This document shows, in pieces, positions 24,283 through 34,260 of a stretch of DNA of 64,000 nucleotides (the stretch's first letter is position 1; each line of letters starts with the position of its first letter). The DNA is from Bacteroidales bacterium. Lineage in GTDB: Bacteria; Bacteroidota; Bacteroidia; Bacteroidales; P3. Made by a program: the position numbers and the translations under genes. Under the pieces are notes generated by a model, which was given only the letters and a program-made list of their open reading frames with translations, was not told where the DNA came from and did not search any database. The stretch is taken from assembly GCA_017483575.1 (NCBI GenBank), contig JAFUWF010000019.1, forward strand, positions 1 to 64,000, read 5' to 3'.

Positions 24283-25749
24283 ATGAATACCTATCGACCG
24301 ACTATCCGTTTTGCCTTGCTAAGTGTATGTATGCTCATGGCGTTGAGCGCTGTGGGACAGACCAATGTCGCCATACGGGGCAGGGTGGTGGACGGCGTTG
24401 GCAAGAGGGTGATGTTGGGCGCATACAGCGACATGCTGACCCGACGCGAGGTGGGACTGGACAGCGCTGTGGTGGGCGATGACGGGAGTTTCGTGCTTCG
24501 ATGCTACGCCAATTACCCGCGTTTGGTATTTGTGGAGATTGAGTGCTACAGCCAGTCGTTCTACATCGAGCCGGGCCGAGAGTACGAGGTGTTGGTGCCG
24601 GAGTTCGACTGGGACCTGAACGAGAAGAAGAATGTCTATCTGGATCCGGTGGCGTTGCCGCTGTTGTTCCAGAATATCGATGATAGTGATTTGAACGTAA
24701 GGATGATGCGCTACGAGGAGACCGTGGACAGCTTCCTCAGCGCCAACCGCGAGCGGGTGGACTTCCGGTTCCATCCGGACCGCCGGGTCTTCAAGGAGTT
24801 GTTTACCCTTGTGAAGAACCGTTTCGTTTCGGACGACGAGGCGGATTCGTTCTTCGGTCGCTATGTGGACTACTCCATGCTCGAAATGGCTCTGGCCTTG
24901 AGGATGGAGAGCCGCGCCAAGCTGGCGGCTCGCTACGTGGAGCCCATACGCTACCACGACGAGAGCTACATGCGTTTCTTCCTCGAGGTGTTCTCCCACA
25001 CTATTTCCGGCGGCACCAAGAAGGTGGCGCAATGGAAGATGGCCGAATGGATCAAGAAGGGCGATGCCGCGGGCTGGCTGGACACCCTGGGCCTGGACCC
25101 CTTGTTGCAGAACGAGCAGGTGCGCGAGCTGGCGGCCCTGGAGGCGTTGAAGGAGATGTTCTACGACAAGTCCTATGACCGCCACGGTGTGCGTCTCACG
25201 ACGGAGCACCTGCGCGACGCCACCAAGTTCGCCGACCACCGTGTGCTGGCCGAGAGCCTGCTGGCGAGTTTCGACCTCCACGAGCGCGCCCGAGAGCCGA
25301 AAGGCTTCACGCTGCCCGATGTGGAGCGGCGCATGGTGAACCTGGCCGACCTGAAGGGGAAGTGGGTATACCTGAGCTTTGTGCGTGTGGGCGATCCGAA
25401 TTCCATCAAGGAGTTGGAGACCATGGCGCACTTCCGCGACACCGTCTACCGTACGTGGCCCGATGTGGTGTTTGTCACCATAGCATGCGACCGCGAGTTC
25501 CAGAAGATGTACCACCTGCTGAAAAACAGCAAGAAAGGAGCGCGCTACAATTGGACGTGGCTGCACTTTGACGGCGACTACCGCCTGCTGGAGCGCTTCG
25601 GGGTGACGAGCTATCCTACCTTCGTACTCCTCAACCCGGAGGGCAAGCAGGTCTACGACTACACGCCCGCTCCCGCCAGCGGCATACTCCTGCGCGGCCC
25701 GTGGATTAAAAACGAGGACAACCGCGAATGGGGGACCTATAAATTTTGA
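24283..25749 (+). CDS. Secreted TlpA-like thioredoxin-fold protein lacking redox cysteines
   Basis: The 488-residue protein has a signal peptide (to about residue 27, ALSAVGQ), then a DUF4369/carboxypeptidase-like beta domain (AIRGRVVDGVGKRV), a helical middle, and a C-terminal thioredoxin-fold domain from about 345 (FTLPDVERRMVNLADLKGKW) through a cis-proline region GVTSYPTFVLLNPEGK. The position of the usual CxxC reads FVRVGDPNSIKELE, so the disulfide centre is lost; the only cysteines are elsewhere. Related Bacteroidetes proteins are periplasmic or surface associated. Without CxxC it cannot act as a classical thiol reductase and may be a binding or structural protein. It is the first gene of a four-gene run ending with folC. 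Confidence 0.75.
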   Translation: MNTYRPTIRFALLSVCMLMALSAVGQTNVAIRGRVVDGVGKRVMLGAYSDMLTRREVGLDSAVVGDDGSFVLRCYANYPRLVFVEIECYSQSFYIEPGREYEVLVPEFDWDLNEKKNVYLDPVALPLLFQNIDDSDLNVRMMRYEETVDSFLSANRERVDFRFHPDRRVFKELFTLVKNRFVSDDEADSFFGRYVDYSMLEMALALRMESRAKLAARYVEPIRYHDESYMRFFLEVFSHTISGGTKKVAQWKMAEWIKKGDAAGWLDTLGLDPLLQNEQVRELAALEALKEMFYDKSYDRHGVRLTTEHLRDATKFADHRVLAESLLASFDLHERAREPKGFTLPDVERRMVNLADLKGKWVYLSFVRVGDPNSIKELETMAHFRDTVYRTWPDVVFVTIACDREFQKMYHLLKNSKKGARYNWTWLHFDGDYRLLERFGVTSYPTFVLLNPEGKQVYDYTPAPASGILLRGPWIKNEDNREWGTYKF

Positions 25750-25773
25750 ATAACACACTAAGAAGATAGAAAT

Positions 25774-28700
25774 ATGAAGAATTTTTTTGTAGCGGCGATG
25801 ATGGGACTGATGCTCCTCACGGCAGGCAACGCGAGGGCACAACGCGTTACCGACGACGCCCGTCAACGCGAGCTCTACCGACAGGCTATGGACCTCTACG
25901 GCAAGCAGAAGTATGCTGCCGCCCAGCAGATTTTCGACGAGATCGCCCAAGGCGCCAAAGACCGTGCCGACCTTACAACGGCCGATGCCAACTACTTTGC
26001 GGGCGTCTGTTCCGAGAAGCTTGACAACAACGACGCCTCCTATCGCCTCGAGGAGTTCCTGCGGCTCTATCCCCAAAGTTCGCGTTGCAACATGGCGCGC
26101 TTCTACCTGGGCAACTTCCACTACGCCCGCGGCTCCTACGACGTGGCACTGACGTACTACAAGCAGGTCGACCCGCAGGAGGTGGAGTACAACCATCGTA
26201 GCGAGTACAACTTCAAGCGCGGCTACTGCCACTTCCATCAGGGCGACACCAAGAAGGCTTCAGGCTACTTCGCCCAGCAGGTGGGCGGCCAGTCGAAGTA
26301 TCGCAACTCCAGCCTCTACTACTATGCCCACATCCAGTATATGAACGGGGAGTACGAGTTGGCCCTGAAGAACTTCAAGGAACTGGAAAAGGACAAGAAG
26401 TTTGCCAAGATAGCCCCCTCCTACATCGCCCGCATATACTACTACCTGGGCCGCGAGGACGAGCTGCTGGAGCTGGCTCCGCGTCTGCTGAACGACAAGG
26501 ACGCCTTCCGCAAGAACGAGGTGCACCAGATGGTGGGCGAGATATACTTTAACCGAGGCGAATATCAGAAAGCCCTCGAGCAATACAAGGCCGTGGACGA
26601 GGCCGCCAAGCGCGAGCAGACCCAGAGCTGCACCCCGCAGGACAACGACTACCAGATTGGCTACTGCTACTATCAGACCGGCGACTACCGCCGCGCCGCT
26701 GAATACCTGCAGCGCAAGACCGCCTGCAACGACAGCGTGGCCCAGAACGCCCTTTATGTCCTCGGCGACTGCTACCTCCGCACCGGCCGCAAGCGCGAGG
26801 CCTGCAGCGTCTTCCAGCAGGCGTCGAAGATGGACTACAGCGCCCACATCAAGGAGGACGCCCTTTTCAACTACGCCAAGCTGAGCTGCGAGCTCAACCA
26901 GAACGCCTACAACGAAAGCATCCGCTCCTTCGAGTCCTACCTCAAGCAGTACCCCAACACCAAGCACAAGACCGAGGTGCAGGAGATCCTCACCGAACTC
27001 TATTGCTCCACCAACAACTACAAGGACGCCATCCGCCTCCTGGAGCAGATACCCCAGCGCAATGCTGCCCTTGAGCAGGCCTACCAGCGTGCCGTCCTCA
27101 ACCGCGGCATCGAGCTTTGCAACAGCGGCAAGACCGACGAAGGCGTGGAGATGTACGCCAAGGCCGTCAAGATCAACGCCGTGCCGCGCATCACCGCCGA
27201 TGCCAACTACCTCCTTGGCGAGGAGCAGTATCGTGCCGGCCAGTACGAGCAGGCCGAAAAGAGCATGAACAAGCTCCTCCTCTCGTCCTACAGCAAGACC
27301 TCGCCCTATGCCAACGATGCCCGCTACACCTACGGCTACCTCCAGATGCGCAAGAAGCGCTACTCGGAGGCCTACGAGACCTTCAGCGAGTTGGATTCGC
27401 GCATGCAGATGCCTGCCGGTACGGCCGACGGCGCCAGCAAGCAGAAGCAGATGAAAAACGACGTCTGGAACCGCATGGGCGACTGCCTCTATGTCCAGAG
27501 CCGCTTTGCCGATGCCATCAAGATGTACAACAAGGTCATCGACGCGCAGGGCCGCGACGCCGACTACGCCACCTACCAGAAGGCCCTCTCCTATGGCGCC
27601 CTCGGCAAGAACAGCGAGAAGCTCACCTACCTGAACTACATCTTCGAGAAATTCGACAACTCGCCTCTCAAGTCCAAGGCCATGCTGGAGATTGCCAACA
27701 CCTATATGATGTGCGACAACAACGAGATGGCCATGACCTACTACAACAACTTCGAGAAGCAGTATCCCAAGAGTGTCTACGTCAAGAACGCCCTCCTCAA
27801 CGAAGGCCTCATCTACTACAACACCGACCGCTACGACCAGGCCCTTGCCACCTTCGACCGCCTGCTGACCCAGTATCCCGGCACCGACGAGGCCATCGAC
27901 GCCCTCGGCACGGTCAAGAACATCTACATAGCCCAGAACCGCGTGGCCGAGTATTTCCCCTATGTGGAACGTACCACCAAGCTGAAGATCTCCACCATGG
28001 AGCAGGACAGCACCATCTTCCTGGCCGTCGAGGAACGCTACCAGGAAGGCCAGTATGCGGTGGCCGTCACCGGTTTCGAGGACTACCTGAGCCGCTTCCC
28101 CAACGGTCTCTTCGCCCTCAAGGCCCACTATCTGCTTGCCGACAGCTACAACCGCCAGGAGCTCTACGCCAAGGCCCTGCCGCACTACAAGTACGTGGCC
28201 CAGGCCCCCACCAACCAGTACAGCGAGCGCGCCCTCTCCGCCGGAGCCAACATCGCCTATAGCCTCGGCCAGTATGCCGATGCCGCCGAGCTCTACCAGC
28301 GGCTGACCACCTATGCCGAGAGCGACCAGAGCCTCCTGCAGGGCCAGATGGGCAGCTTGCGTTGCGCCGTCAAGCGTGGCCTTTACGCCGATGTCATCGA
28401 GGCCGGCCAGCGCGTACGCAACGAGCAGAAGGCCACCGCCGAGATGAAGGACGAGGCCACGTTGGCCATGGCCCGCATCTGCTTCGACTACCGCCAGCTC
28501 GACTCCGCCTTCACCTACTATGCCTCCCTCGCCAAGTCCGCCAACGGCGAGTACAACGGCGAGGCCCGCTGCCGCCAGGCCGAGATCCTGATGCTCCGCC
28601 AACAGTACGACCCCGCCGAGAAAATCATCGAGCGCATCGTCTCCGACGCCACCAGCGACTACTGGCTTGCCTACTCATTCATCCTTTGGGCCGACATCTA

Positions 28701-28869
28701 CTATGCCCGCGGCAACAACCTCCAAGCCAAACAGACCCTGCAGAGCATCATCGACAACTACGACGGCGAAGACCTCGTGTCTGTGGCCCGCGAGAAGTAC
28801 GACGCCATCGTCGCCGCCGAGCAGCCCAAGGCTCCCGCCGACCAGGACGAAATCATTATCGAACTCTAA
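25774..28869 (+). CDS. Large periplasmic tetratricopeptide-repeat protein
   Basis: A 1031-residue protein with a signal peptide (MGLMLLTAGNARAQ) followed by near-continuous TPR units. Characteristic pieces include YGKQKYAAAQQIFDEI, YFNRGEYQKALEQYK, YRAGQYEQAEKSMNKL, YNTDRYDQALATFDRL and YSLGQYADAAELYQRL. It ends KAPADQDEIIIEL. Such proteins serve as protein-protein scaffolds. It starts 24 bp after the preceding gene and ends 12 bp before an outer-membrane barrel gene, a pairing known in Bacteroidetes in which the TPR protein may support envelope assembly; that role is an inference. Coding is unusually GC-rich and regular, with no repeat insertions seen. Confidence 0.85.
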   Translation: MKNFFVAAMMGLMLLTAGNARAQRVTDDARQRELYRQAMDLYGKQKYAAAQQIFDEIAQGAKDRADLTTADANYFAGVCSEKLDNNDASYRLEEFLRLYPQSSRCNMARFYLGNFHYARGSYDVALTYYKQVDPQEVEYNHRSEYNFKRGYCHFHQGDTKKASGYFAQQVGGQSKYRNSSLYYYAHIQYMNGEYELALKNFKELEKDKKFAKIAPSYIARIYYYLGREDELLELAPRLLNDKDAFRKNEVHQMVGEIYFNRGEYQKALEQYKAVDEAAKREQTQSCTPQDNDYQIGYCYYQTGDYRRAAEYLQRKTACNDSVAQNALYVLGDCYLRTGRKREACSVFQQASKMDYSAHIKEDALFNYAKLSCELNQNAYNESIRSFESYLKQYPNTKHKTEVQEILTELYCSTNNYKDAIRLLEQIPQRNAALEQAYQRAVLNRGIELCNSGKTDEGVEMYAKAVKINAVPRITADANYLLGEEQYRAGQYEQAEKSMNKLLLSSYSKTSPYANDARYTYGYLQMRKKRYSEAYETFSELDSRMQMPAGTADGASKQKQMKNDVWNRMGDCLYVQSRFADAIKMYNKVIDAQGRDADYATYQKALSYGALGKNSEKLTYLNYIFEKFDNSPLKSKAMLEIANTYMMCDNNEMAMTYYNNFEKQYPKSVYVKNALLNEGLIYYNTDRYDQALATFDRLLTQYPGTDEAIDALGTVKNIYIAQNRVAEYFPYVERTTKLKISTMEQDSTIFLAVEERYQEGQYAVAVTGFEDYLSRFPNGLFALKAHYLLADSYNRQELYAKALPHYKYVAQAPTNQYSERALSAGANIAYSLGQYADAAELYQRLTTYAESDQSLLQGQMGSLRCAVKRGLYADVIEAGQRVRNEQKATAEMKDEATLAMARICFDYRQLDSAFTYYASLAKSANGEYNGEARCRQAEILMLRQQYDPAEKIIERIVSDATSDYWLAYSFILWADIYYARGNNLQAKQTLQSIIDNYDGEDLVSVAREKYDAIVAAEQPKAPADQDEIIIEL

Positions 28870-28881
28870 TCGTATTAGAAC

Positions 28882-30615
28882 ATGAAGAGAACCATCATCA
28901 TAGCAGCATTCGCGCTGGCCTTCTCCCTGGCCAACGCCCAGCAGGAGGACACCTACAACGAGAGCGTCCTCGTCAAGGGCTCCTTCCGCCCCGTCATCGA
29001 GCAGGCCGAGAAGCAGAACTTCCCAGCCGTCATCACCGACACCCTCGAGCGCATCGACCACTCCTTCCAGTATTCCATAAGCCCCTCGCGTCTCAAGGCC
29101 CTCTACGAGCCTGCCCGCATCAAGGCCGCCCGCATCATCGGCGAGCCCGCCACCAAGCTCTACAACAACTACTTCCGCATCGGCATGGGCAACTACTGGA
29201 GCCCTCTGGCCGACCTCTACTGGAGCTCCACGCGCGACCCCAAGAAGACCTACGGCATCCGCGTCAACCACCGCTCCTCCTGGGGCTCGCTGCCCGACTA
29301 CGGCAAGAACCACTTCGGCCTCACGGGCGTCACCCTCTTCGGCAAATACATCGTGGCCGACAAACTCCAACTCTCGGCCGACGCCAACTATGAGCACGAC
29401 CACAACCTCTACTACGGCTTCACCGACTCCACCCTCCAGGCCGTCCTCGGCTCCACGCGCGACGACATCTCCGTCAGCGACTACCGCGCCAAGTACAACG
29501 TCGCCAGCCTCAACCTCGGCGTCCGCAGCATGAACCTGGATGTCTACGAGCTGGGCTACTCCGCCAACCTCCGTCTCGCCGACCTCTGGGCCTCCTGGGG
29601 ACAGAACGAGTTCAATCTCAACCTCAACGGCGATGTCCACTACGGCTTCTCCCCCCTGCGCGGTCTGATGGGCGTTGCCTATCTCCACGCCGAATGGGAC
29701 GGCTACGCCCATAGCGTGAGCCCCAACTTCGCGGCCGAATGGCCGTTGGGCTACAATGTGCCTGCCGTATGGGACACCGTCCGCGGCAGCCGCAACATCG
29801 TCAAGCTGAACCCCTACGTCGACTTCATGTACGAAGGACTCCTCTTCCACGCAGGCTTCACCGCCGGATGGGATGCCTTCACCGCCAGCGACTCCGTCAC
29901 CTTCCGTTTCTTCCCCGACGTGGTGGTCAGCAAGCACCTGCTGAACGGCTCTCTTGTCCTCAGCCTCGGTGCCACCGGCGGCTTCAGCGCCAACAACTGG
30001 GATGTTATCCGCAAGGTGAACCCCTACGTGGCTCCCGGCGTCGAACAGCGCGCCACGCGCCACTACGACTTCACAGGCCATGCCCGCTGGACCATCAGCC
30101 GCAAGCTCGAAGCCAACGCCGAGATATCCTATTCCCTCCTGCAGGACGACCTCTCCTTCACGCTCGACACCGATTATTCTTTGGGCAACGTCTTCCGCAC
30201 CGCCTACGTCGACAACAACCGCCTCACCGTCGGTGCCGACATCGCCTTCGTCAACGACGAGATGCTCACCCTCCGTGCCGCCGGCCACTACTACCACTAC
30301 TCCCTTGCCGACGGCGACACACTCCTCTACCGTCCCGACTGGGACTTCATCCTCTCGGCCGACGTCAACTACAACGACAAATGGCTCTTCCACCTCGAAG
30401 GGCAGCTCCTCGGCCAGATGGACGGCGACCTCGGCGAGACGCTCCCCATGCGCTATGGCATCAACGCCGAGGTTGAATACCGCCATAACCGCGCCCTCAG
30501 CTTCTTCCTCAAGATGGACAACCTGGCCTTCCAGCGCTACAGCCTCTGGACCAACTACCCCTCGCAGCGCGGCCTCTTCATCCTCGGTCTCACCTACACC
30601 ATCCCCCACCAATGA
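28882..30615 (+). CDS. Outer-membrane beta-barrel protein
   Basis: The 577-residue product has a signal peptide (MKRTIIIAAFALAFSLANAQ), a short plug-like N-terminus (SVLVKGSFRPVIEQAEK) and then a long series of amphipathic strands rich in Tyr, Asn and Asp (NYFRIGMGNYWSPLADLYWS, YEHDHNLYYGF, ASLNLGVRSMNLDVYELGYS). It ends GLFILGLTYTIPHQ, an aromatic barrel terminus. It resembles the barrels of TonB-dependent receptors without their plug domain. Its stop overlaps the folC start (ATGA) and it follows the TPR gene by 12 bp, so the two probably act together at the outer membrane. Confidence 0.8.
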   Translation: MKRTIIIAAFALAFSLANAQQEDTYNESVLVKGSFRPVIEQAEKQNFPAVITDTLERIDHSFQYSISPSRLKALYEPARIKAARIIGEPATKLYNNYFRIGMGNYWSPLADLYWSSTRDPKKTYGIRVNHRSSWGSLPDYGKNHFGLTGVTLFGKYIVADKLQLSADANYEHDHNLYYGFTDSTLQAVLGSTRDDISVSDYRAKYNVASLNLGVRSMNLDVYELGYSANLRLADLWASWGQNEFNLNLNGDVHYGFSPLRGLMGVAYLHAEWDGYAHSVSPNFAAEWPLGYNVPAVWDTVRGSRNIVKLNPYVDFMYEGLLFHAGFTAGWDAFTASDSVTFRFFPDVVVSKHLLNGSLVLSLGATGGFSANNWDVIRKVNPYVAPGVEQRATRHYDFTGHARWTISRKLEANAEISYSLLQDDLSFTLDTDYSLGNVFRTAYVDNNRLTVGADIAFVNDEMLTLRAAGHYYHYSLADGDTLLYRPDWDFILSADVNYNDKWLFHLEGQLLGQMDGDLGETLPMRYGINAEVEYRHNRALSFFLKMDNLAFQRYSLWTNYPSQRGLFILGLTYTIPHQ

Positions 30616-31901
30616 CCTATCAAGAAACCTTAGACTTCATGTTTGCGCAGCTGCCGATGTACCACCGCATCGGCGCTGCCGCCTATAAGGCCGACATACA
30701 GCCCACCGTCGATATGATGGAGGCCCTCGGCCACCCCGAGAACAAGTTCCGGAGCATCCACGTCGCCGGCACCAACGGCAAGGGCTCCGTCTCCCACTTC
30801 CTCGCTTCCATCCTTCAAGAGTCAGGCCTCAAGGTGGGCCTCTACACCTCGCCCCACCTCGTCGACTTCCGCGAGCGCATCCGCATCAACGGCGAGATGA
30901 TTCCCCAAAGTGCGGTAGTCGACTTTGTCGACGACAATCGTCAACTCTTCGCCGACCTGCAACTCTCCTTCTTCGAGATGACCGTCGGCATGGCCTTCGA
31001 CTACTTCGCCCGCGAGAAGGTAGACATCGCCGTCATCGAGGTGGGCATGGGCGGACGCCTGGACAGCACCAACGTCATAACGCCCCTCCTCTCCGTCATC
31101 ACCAACATCGGCCTCGACCACACGCAGTTCCTCGGCGACACGCTGGAAAAGATTGCCGTCGAGAAGGCCGGCATCATCAAGCCCGGCATCCCCGTGGTGA
31201 TAGGGGAGACCCAACCCGAGACGAAACCCGTCTTCCTCAGCATCGCCGCCGAACGCCACGCGCCCATCACCTTCGCCGACAGCCACTACCGCGTAGACCG
31301 CATCGAGGACTACACCGAAGAACTCACCGGCGACTACCAGAAGAAGAACATCGCCACTGTCCTCCAGGCCGTCGACATCCTCCGCACAATTGCGTCAGCC
31401 AACTGCTACCCTGAGTTAGGGGAGCTGTCAGCGAAGCTGACTGAGGAGTGTGTCCACCGTGGATTGGCCCGCGTTGTCACCAACACCCACCTCCATGGCC
31501 GCTGGCAGACCATCTGCCGCCAGCCCCTCACCATCTGCGAGACCGCCCACAACGCCCCCGGCATCGACGCCATGCTTGGCAAACTGGCCACCATGGACTT
31601 CGAGCGTCTCCATGTCATCTACGGATGCGTCAACGACAAGGACTACCGCAAGATCCTCATCCACCTTAATTCTCAATTCTCAATTCTCAATTCTCAATTC
31701 ACCTGGCGCTTCTCCCAGCCCTCCGTCCCCCGTGGCCTCGCCGTGGAGGAACTCCAGGCGGCCGCCCACGAACTGGGCATCGAGGGAACAGCCTTCAGGA
31801 ACGTCAAGGACGCCATCGCCGATGCACAAACGAAAGCCGGCGACAAAGACCTCGTCCTCGTCACCGGCAGCATATTCCTGATAGCCGACGCGCTGAGCTA
31901 G
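30612..31901 (+). CDS. folC: Bifunctional folylpolyglutamate/dihydrofolate synthase, with two repeat insertions
   Basis: FolC adds glutamate to dihydropteroate and to folates using ATP. The 429-residue protein has the Mur-ligase P-loop HVAGTNGKGSVSHFLAS (about 48-64), the family segment GLYTSPHLVDFRERI and VGMGGRLDSTNVI. Two in-frame insertions are repeat-derived: ELGELSAKLTEECVH (about 268-282) from a CTCCCCTAA-type palindrome at 31410-31456, and NSQFSILNSQF (about 353-363) from AATTCTC units at 31668-31700. Both lie in loops of the C-terminal half. Its start overlaps the barrel gene by 4 bp, and its stop overlaps the convergent rarA stop by 4 bp. Confidence 0.93.
   Translation: MTYQETLDFMFAQLPMYHRIGAAAYKADIQPTVDMMEALGHPENKFRSIHVAGTNGKGSVSHFLASILQESGLKVGLYTSPHLVDFRERIRINGEMIPQSAVVDFVDDNRQLFADLQLSFFEMTVGMAFDYFAREKVDIAVIEVGMGGRLDSTNVITPLLSVITNIGLDHTQFLGDTLEKIAVEKAGIIKPGIPVVIGETQPETKPVFLSIAAERHAPITFADSHYRVDRIEDYTEELTGDYQKKNIATVLQAVDILRTIASANCYPELGELSAKLTEECVHRGLARVVTNTHLHGRWQTICRQPLTICETAHNAPGIDAMLGKLATMDFERLHVIYGCVNDKDYRKILIHLNSQFSILNSQFTWRFSQPSVPRGLAVEELQAAAHELGIEGTAFRNVKDAIADAQTKAGDKDLVLVTGSIFLIADALS
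31410..31456. repeat. CTCCCCTAA-type palindrome inside folC
   Basis: CTGAGTTAGGGGAGCTGTCA then GCGAAGCTGACTGAGGAGTG. The CTGTCAGC...GCTGAC stem and the GGAGTGTGTCCA tail match the copies at 32552 and 53562; the first hairpin arm is degenerate. It is translated in frame. GCGTCAGC occurs 15 bp upstream. Confidence 0.82.
31668..31700. repeat. AATTCTC heptamer tract inside folC
   Basis: Four exact AATTCTC units plus AATTC, 33 bp in total, equal to 11 codons. The gain or loss of one unit would truncate FolC. Confidence 0.88.
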
Positions 31902-33208
31902 TAGCCGTATTTCGCGCCCCAATGCTCATGCAGCGAGCGGCGCGTCTCGTTCTCGCGGGGCGTGTTGCAGGGCTCGTAGAAGCGGCTCCCCTCCAGACCC
32001 GCAGGCAGGTACTCCTGCTGCGTGAAGTTGCCCTCGTAGTCGTGGGCGTACTTGTAGCCGTCGTGGTAGCCCATCTCTTTCATCAGCTTCGTGGGGGCGT
32101 TGCGTATGTGCAGCGGCACCGGCAGGTCGCCCCACCGCTTCACCGCCGCCTCGGCATTGGCAAGGGCCATATACGTGGCGTTGCTCTTCACCGAGCAGGC
32201 CAGGTAGCAGGCACACTGCGAGAGGTTGATACGGCATTCCGGATAGCCTATCTTGCTCACGGCCTCGAACGTGGCGTTGGCCAGCAGCAGGGCGTTGGGG
32301 TTGGCGTTGCCGATATCCTCGCTGGCGAAGATGAGCATCCTCCGTGCTATGAACAGCGGGTCCTCGCCCCCGGCAATCATCCTGGCCAGCCAGTACACGG
32401 CCCCGTTGGGGTCCGAACCCCGCATACTCTTGATGAAAGCCGAGATAATGTCGTAGTGCATCTCGCCCCCCTTGTCGTAGTAGGCCAGATTCTGCTGGAT
32501 AACCGATGTGACCCTTTCGTTGTCTATGACGACACTGGCTATCTTTGGCTGCTCCCCTAAGTTTGGGGAGCTGTCAGCCGCTCGTCGGCTGACTGAGGAG
32601 TGTGTCCGGTTTACTACCAGCTCTATCGCGTTGAGCAACTTCCTCGCGTCTCCGCCGCTGATGCGCATCAGGGCCTCCGCCTCCTTCACCTCGACAGTTA
32701 TCCCCTGCGAGGCATAGTGGCGCACGGCGGCAGCAATCAGCTGCCGCATCTCCTCTTCGCCGAATTCCTTCAGCACATACACTTGGCAACGGCTCAGCAA
32801 CGCCGAGATCACCTCGAAGCTCGGATTCTCCGTCGTGGCGCCTATCAGCGTGATGGTGCCGCGCTCCACGGCCCCCAGCAGAGAGTCCTGCTGGGCCTTG
32901 TTGAAGCGGTGGATTTCGTCTATGAACAGTATCGCCCCCTCTTCCTCCTGGGCGGCAGCAATCACCTCGCGCACCTCCTTCACGCCGCTGCTGATGGCGC
33001 TCAGCGTGTGGAACGGACGGTTCAGCGTCCGCGAGATAATCATCGCCAGCGTCGTCTTGCCGATGCCCGGAGGGCCCCAGAAAATCATGCTCGGAATCTG
33101 TCCGCTCTCTATCAATGTTCGAAGAACAGCACCCGGTCCTATCAGGTGCTGTTGTCCAATGTATTCGTCGAGGCTCTTGGGCCTCAGTATCTCGGCCAGT
33201 GGTGTCAT
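31898..33208 (-). CDS. rarA: Replication-associated recombination protein A (AAA+ ATPase)
   Basis: RarA/MgsA is a clamp-loader-like AAA+ ATPase that acts at stalled replication forks. The start [20 protein letters not shown] gives 436 residues; an upstream extension lies inside queA and is not real. Walker A is [12 protein letters not shown] (about 47-58), Walker [16 protein letters not shown], sensor 1 [12 protein letters not shown]. The C-terminal tetramerisation region includes [21 protein letters not shown] and ends with HWGAKYGY. About 22 residues ([20 protein letters not shown]) come from a palindrome at 32552-32608 inserted in frame. The start overlaps the queA stop by 4 bp (ATGA). Confidence 0.95.
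   Translation of the reverse strand: MTPLAEILRPKSLDEYIGQQHLIGPGAVLRTLIESGQIPSMIFWGPPGIGKTTLAMIISRTLNRPFHTLSAISSGVKEVREVIAAAQEEEGAILFIDEIHRFNKAQQDSLLGAVERGTITLIGATTENPSFEVISALLSRCQVYVLKEFGEEEMRQLIAAAVRHYASQGITVEVKEAEALMRISGGDARKLLNAIELVVNRTHSSVSRRAADSSPNLGEQPKIASVVIDNERVTSVIQQNLAYYDKGGEMHYDIISAFIKSMRGSDPNGAVYWLARMIAGGEDPLFIARRMLIFASEDIGNANPNALLLANATFEAVSKIGYPECRINLSQCACYLACSVKSNATYMALANAEAAVKRWGDLPVPLHIRNAPTKLMKEMGYHDGYKYAHDYEGNFTQQEYLPAGLEGSRFYEPCNTPRENETRRSLHEHWGAKYGY
32552..32608. repeat. CTCCCCTAA-type palindrome inside rarA
   Basis: CTCCCC-TAAGTTT-GGGGAG forms the first hairpin and CAGCCG-CTCGT-CGGCTG the second, followed by ACTGAGGAGTGTGTCC. The same organisation occurs at 53562. It adds 19 codons in a loop of RarA. 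Confidence 0.88.
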
Positions 33209-34260
33209 AGTATCAGCATCGCGTCGCCGTAGGTGGAAAAACGGTACTTCTCCTTGATGGCTGTCTGGTAGGTCTCCATCAACAGCTCCGGACCCGCAAA
33301 GGCACTCACCATGATGAACTGGCTGCTCATCGGGTGGTGGAAGTTGGTCACCATCATGTCCGCTATCGTGAAATCGTAGGGCGGGAAGATGAACTTGTTC
33401 GTCCAACCGTCGTAAGCGCAGATTTTTCCGGGGATGGTCACCGCGCTCTCCAGCGCACGCATCGTCGTTGTGCCTATGCAGCACACCTTCTTTCCCTTCT
33501 CCTTGGCATCGTGGACGGCCTGGCACACATCATCGCCCAGATGCATCTCCTCGGCGTCCATGCGGTGTTTCGACAGGTCCTCGACCTCGATCGGCTTGAA
33601 CTCGCCCACGCCGGCATGCAGCGTCAGCTCCTTCCACTGCACGTCCTTGATTTCCATTCTCTTCAGCAACTCGCGGCTGAAATGCAGACCGGCAATCGGG
33701 GCGGCCACCGAACCCTCGTTCTTGGCGTAGATGGTCTGGTAGTTCTCGGCGTCGCTTTTCTCGATGTCGCGCAGTCTCCGCAGCTCGTCGGGCAGCGGCG
33801 TGCGACCCATACCGCGCACCAACGCGATGAACTCCTCGTGGCTACCGTCGAAAAGGAACCGGATGGTGCGTCCGCGACTCGTTGTGTTGTCCACTACCTC
33901 GGCCACCAACGCGTCGTTGTTGCCGAAGTAGAGCTTGTTGCCTATACGGATTTTGCGTGCCGGATCCACAATCACGTCCCACAGCCTCATCTCCTCGTTC
34001 AGCTCCCTCAGCAGGAACACCTGTATCCTCGCACCCGTCTTTTCCTTCTCGCCCTCCAGCAACGCCGGGAACACCCTCGTGTTGTTTGCCACAACCACGT
34101 CGCCTTCGTCCACGTACTCGATGAAATCCTTGAAAATCCTGTGCTCCACTTCGCCTGTGTCACGGTGCAGCACCAACATCCGGGCCTCGTCGCGGTTCCG
34201 CGGCGGTTTCTCTGCAATCAATTCTTTCGGCAGGTTGAACCTGAACTGGGATAGTTTCAT
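33205..34260 (-). CDS. queA: tRNA preQ1(34) S-adenosylmethionine ribosyltransferase-isomerase
   Basis: QueA transfers and isomerises the ribosyl moiety of SAM onto 7-aminomethyl-7-deazaguanine in tRNA, making epoxyqueuosine. The 351-residue protein contains [20 protein letters not shown] at its start, [30 protein letters not shown] and [16 protein letters not shown], all conserved in the family. An AAGGAGATT ribosome site lies just upstream of the ATG. It is transcribed leftward and overlaps rarA by 4 bp. Confidence 0.95.
   Translation of the reverse strand: MKLSQFRFNLPKELIAEKPPRNRDEARMLVLHRDTGEVEHRIFKDFIEYVDEGDVVVANNTRVFPALLEGEKEKTGARIQVFLLRELNEEMRLWDVIVDPARKIRIGNKLYFGNNDALVAEVVDNTTSRGRTIRFLFDGSHEEFIALVRGMGRTPLPDELRRLRDIEKSDAENYQTIYAKNEGSVAAPIAGLHFSRELLKRMEIKDVQWKELTLHAGVGEFKPIEVEDLSKHRMDAEEMHLGDDVCQAVHDAKEKGKKVCCIGTTTMRALESAVTIPGKICAYDGWTNKFIFPPYDFTIADMMVTNFHHPMSSQFIMVSAFAGPELLMETYQTAIKEKYRFSTYGDAMLIL

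Noticed and set aside
26260..28602. 780-codon minus-strand open frame opposite the TPR gene
   Set aside because: Composed almost entirely of Val, Leu, Gly and Ala, a shadow of TPR codons; the plus-strand frame has signal peptide and TPR motifs.
31419..31457. Possible CRISPR-like repeat around folC and rarA palindromes
   Set aside because: Copies are dispersed, lie inside genes and have no regular spacers.
33208..33526. N-terminal extension of RarA
   Set aside because: The extra codons lie antisense-free within queA in another frame and lack any conserved sequence; [18 protein letters not shown] is the family start.
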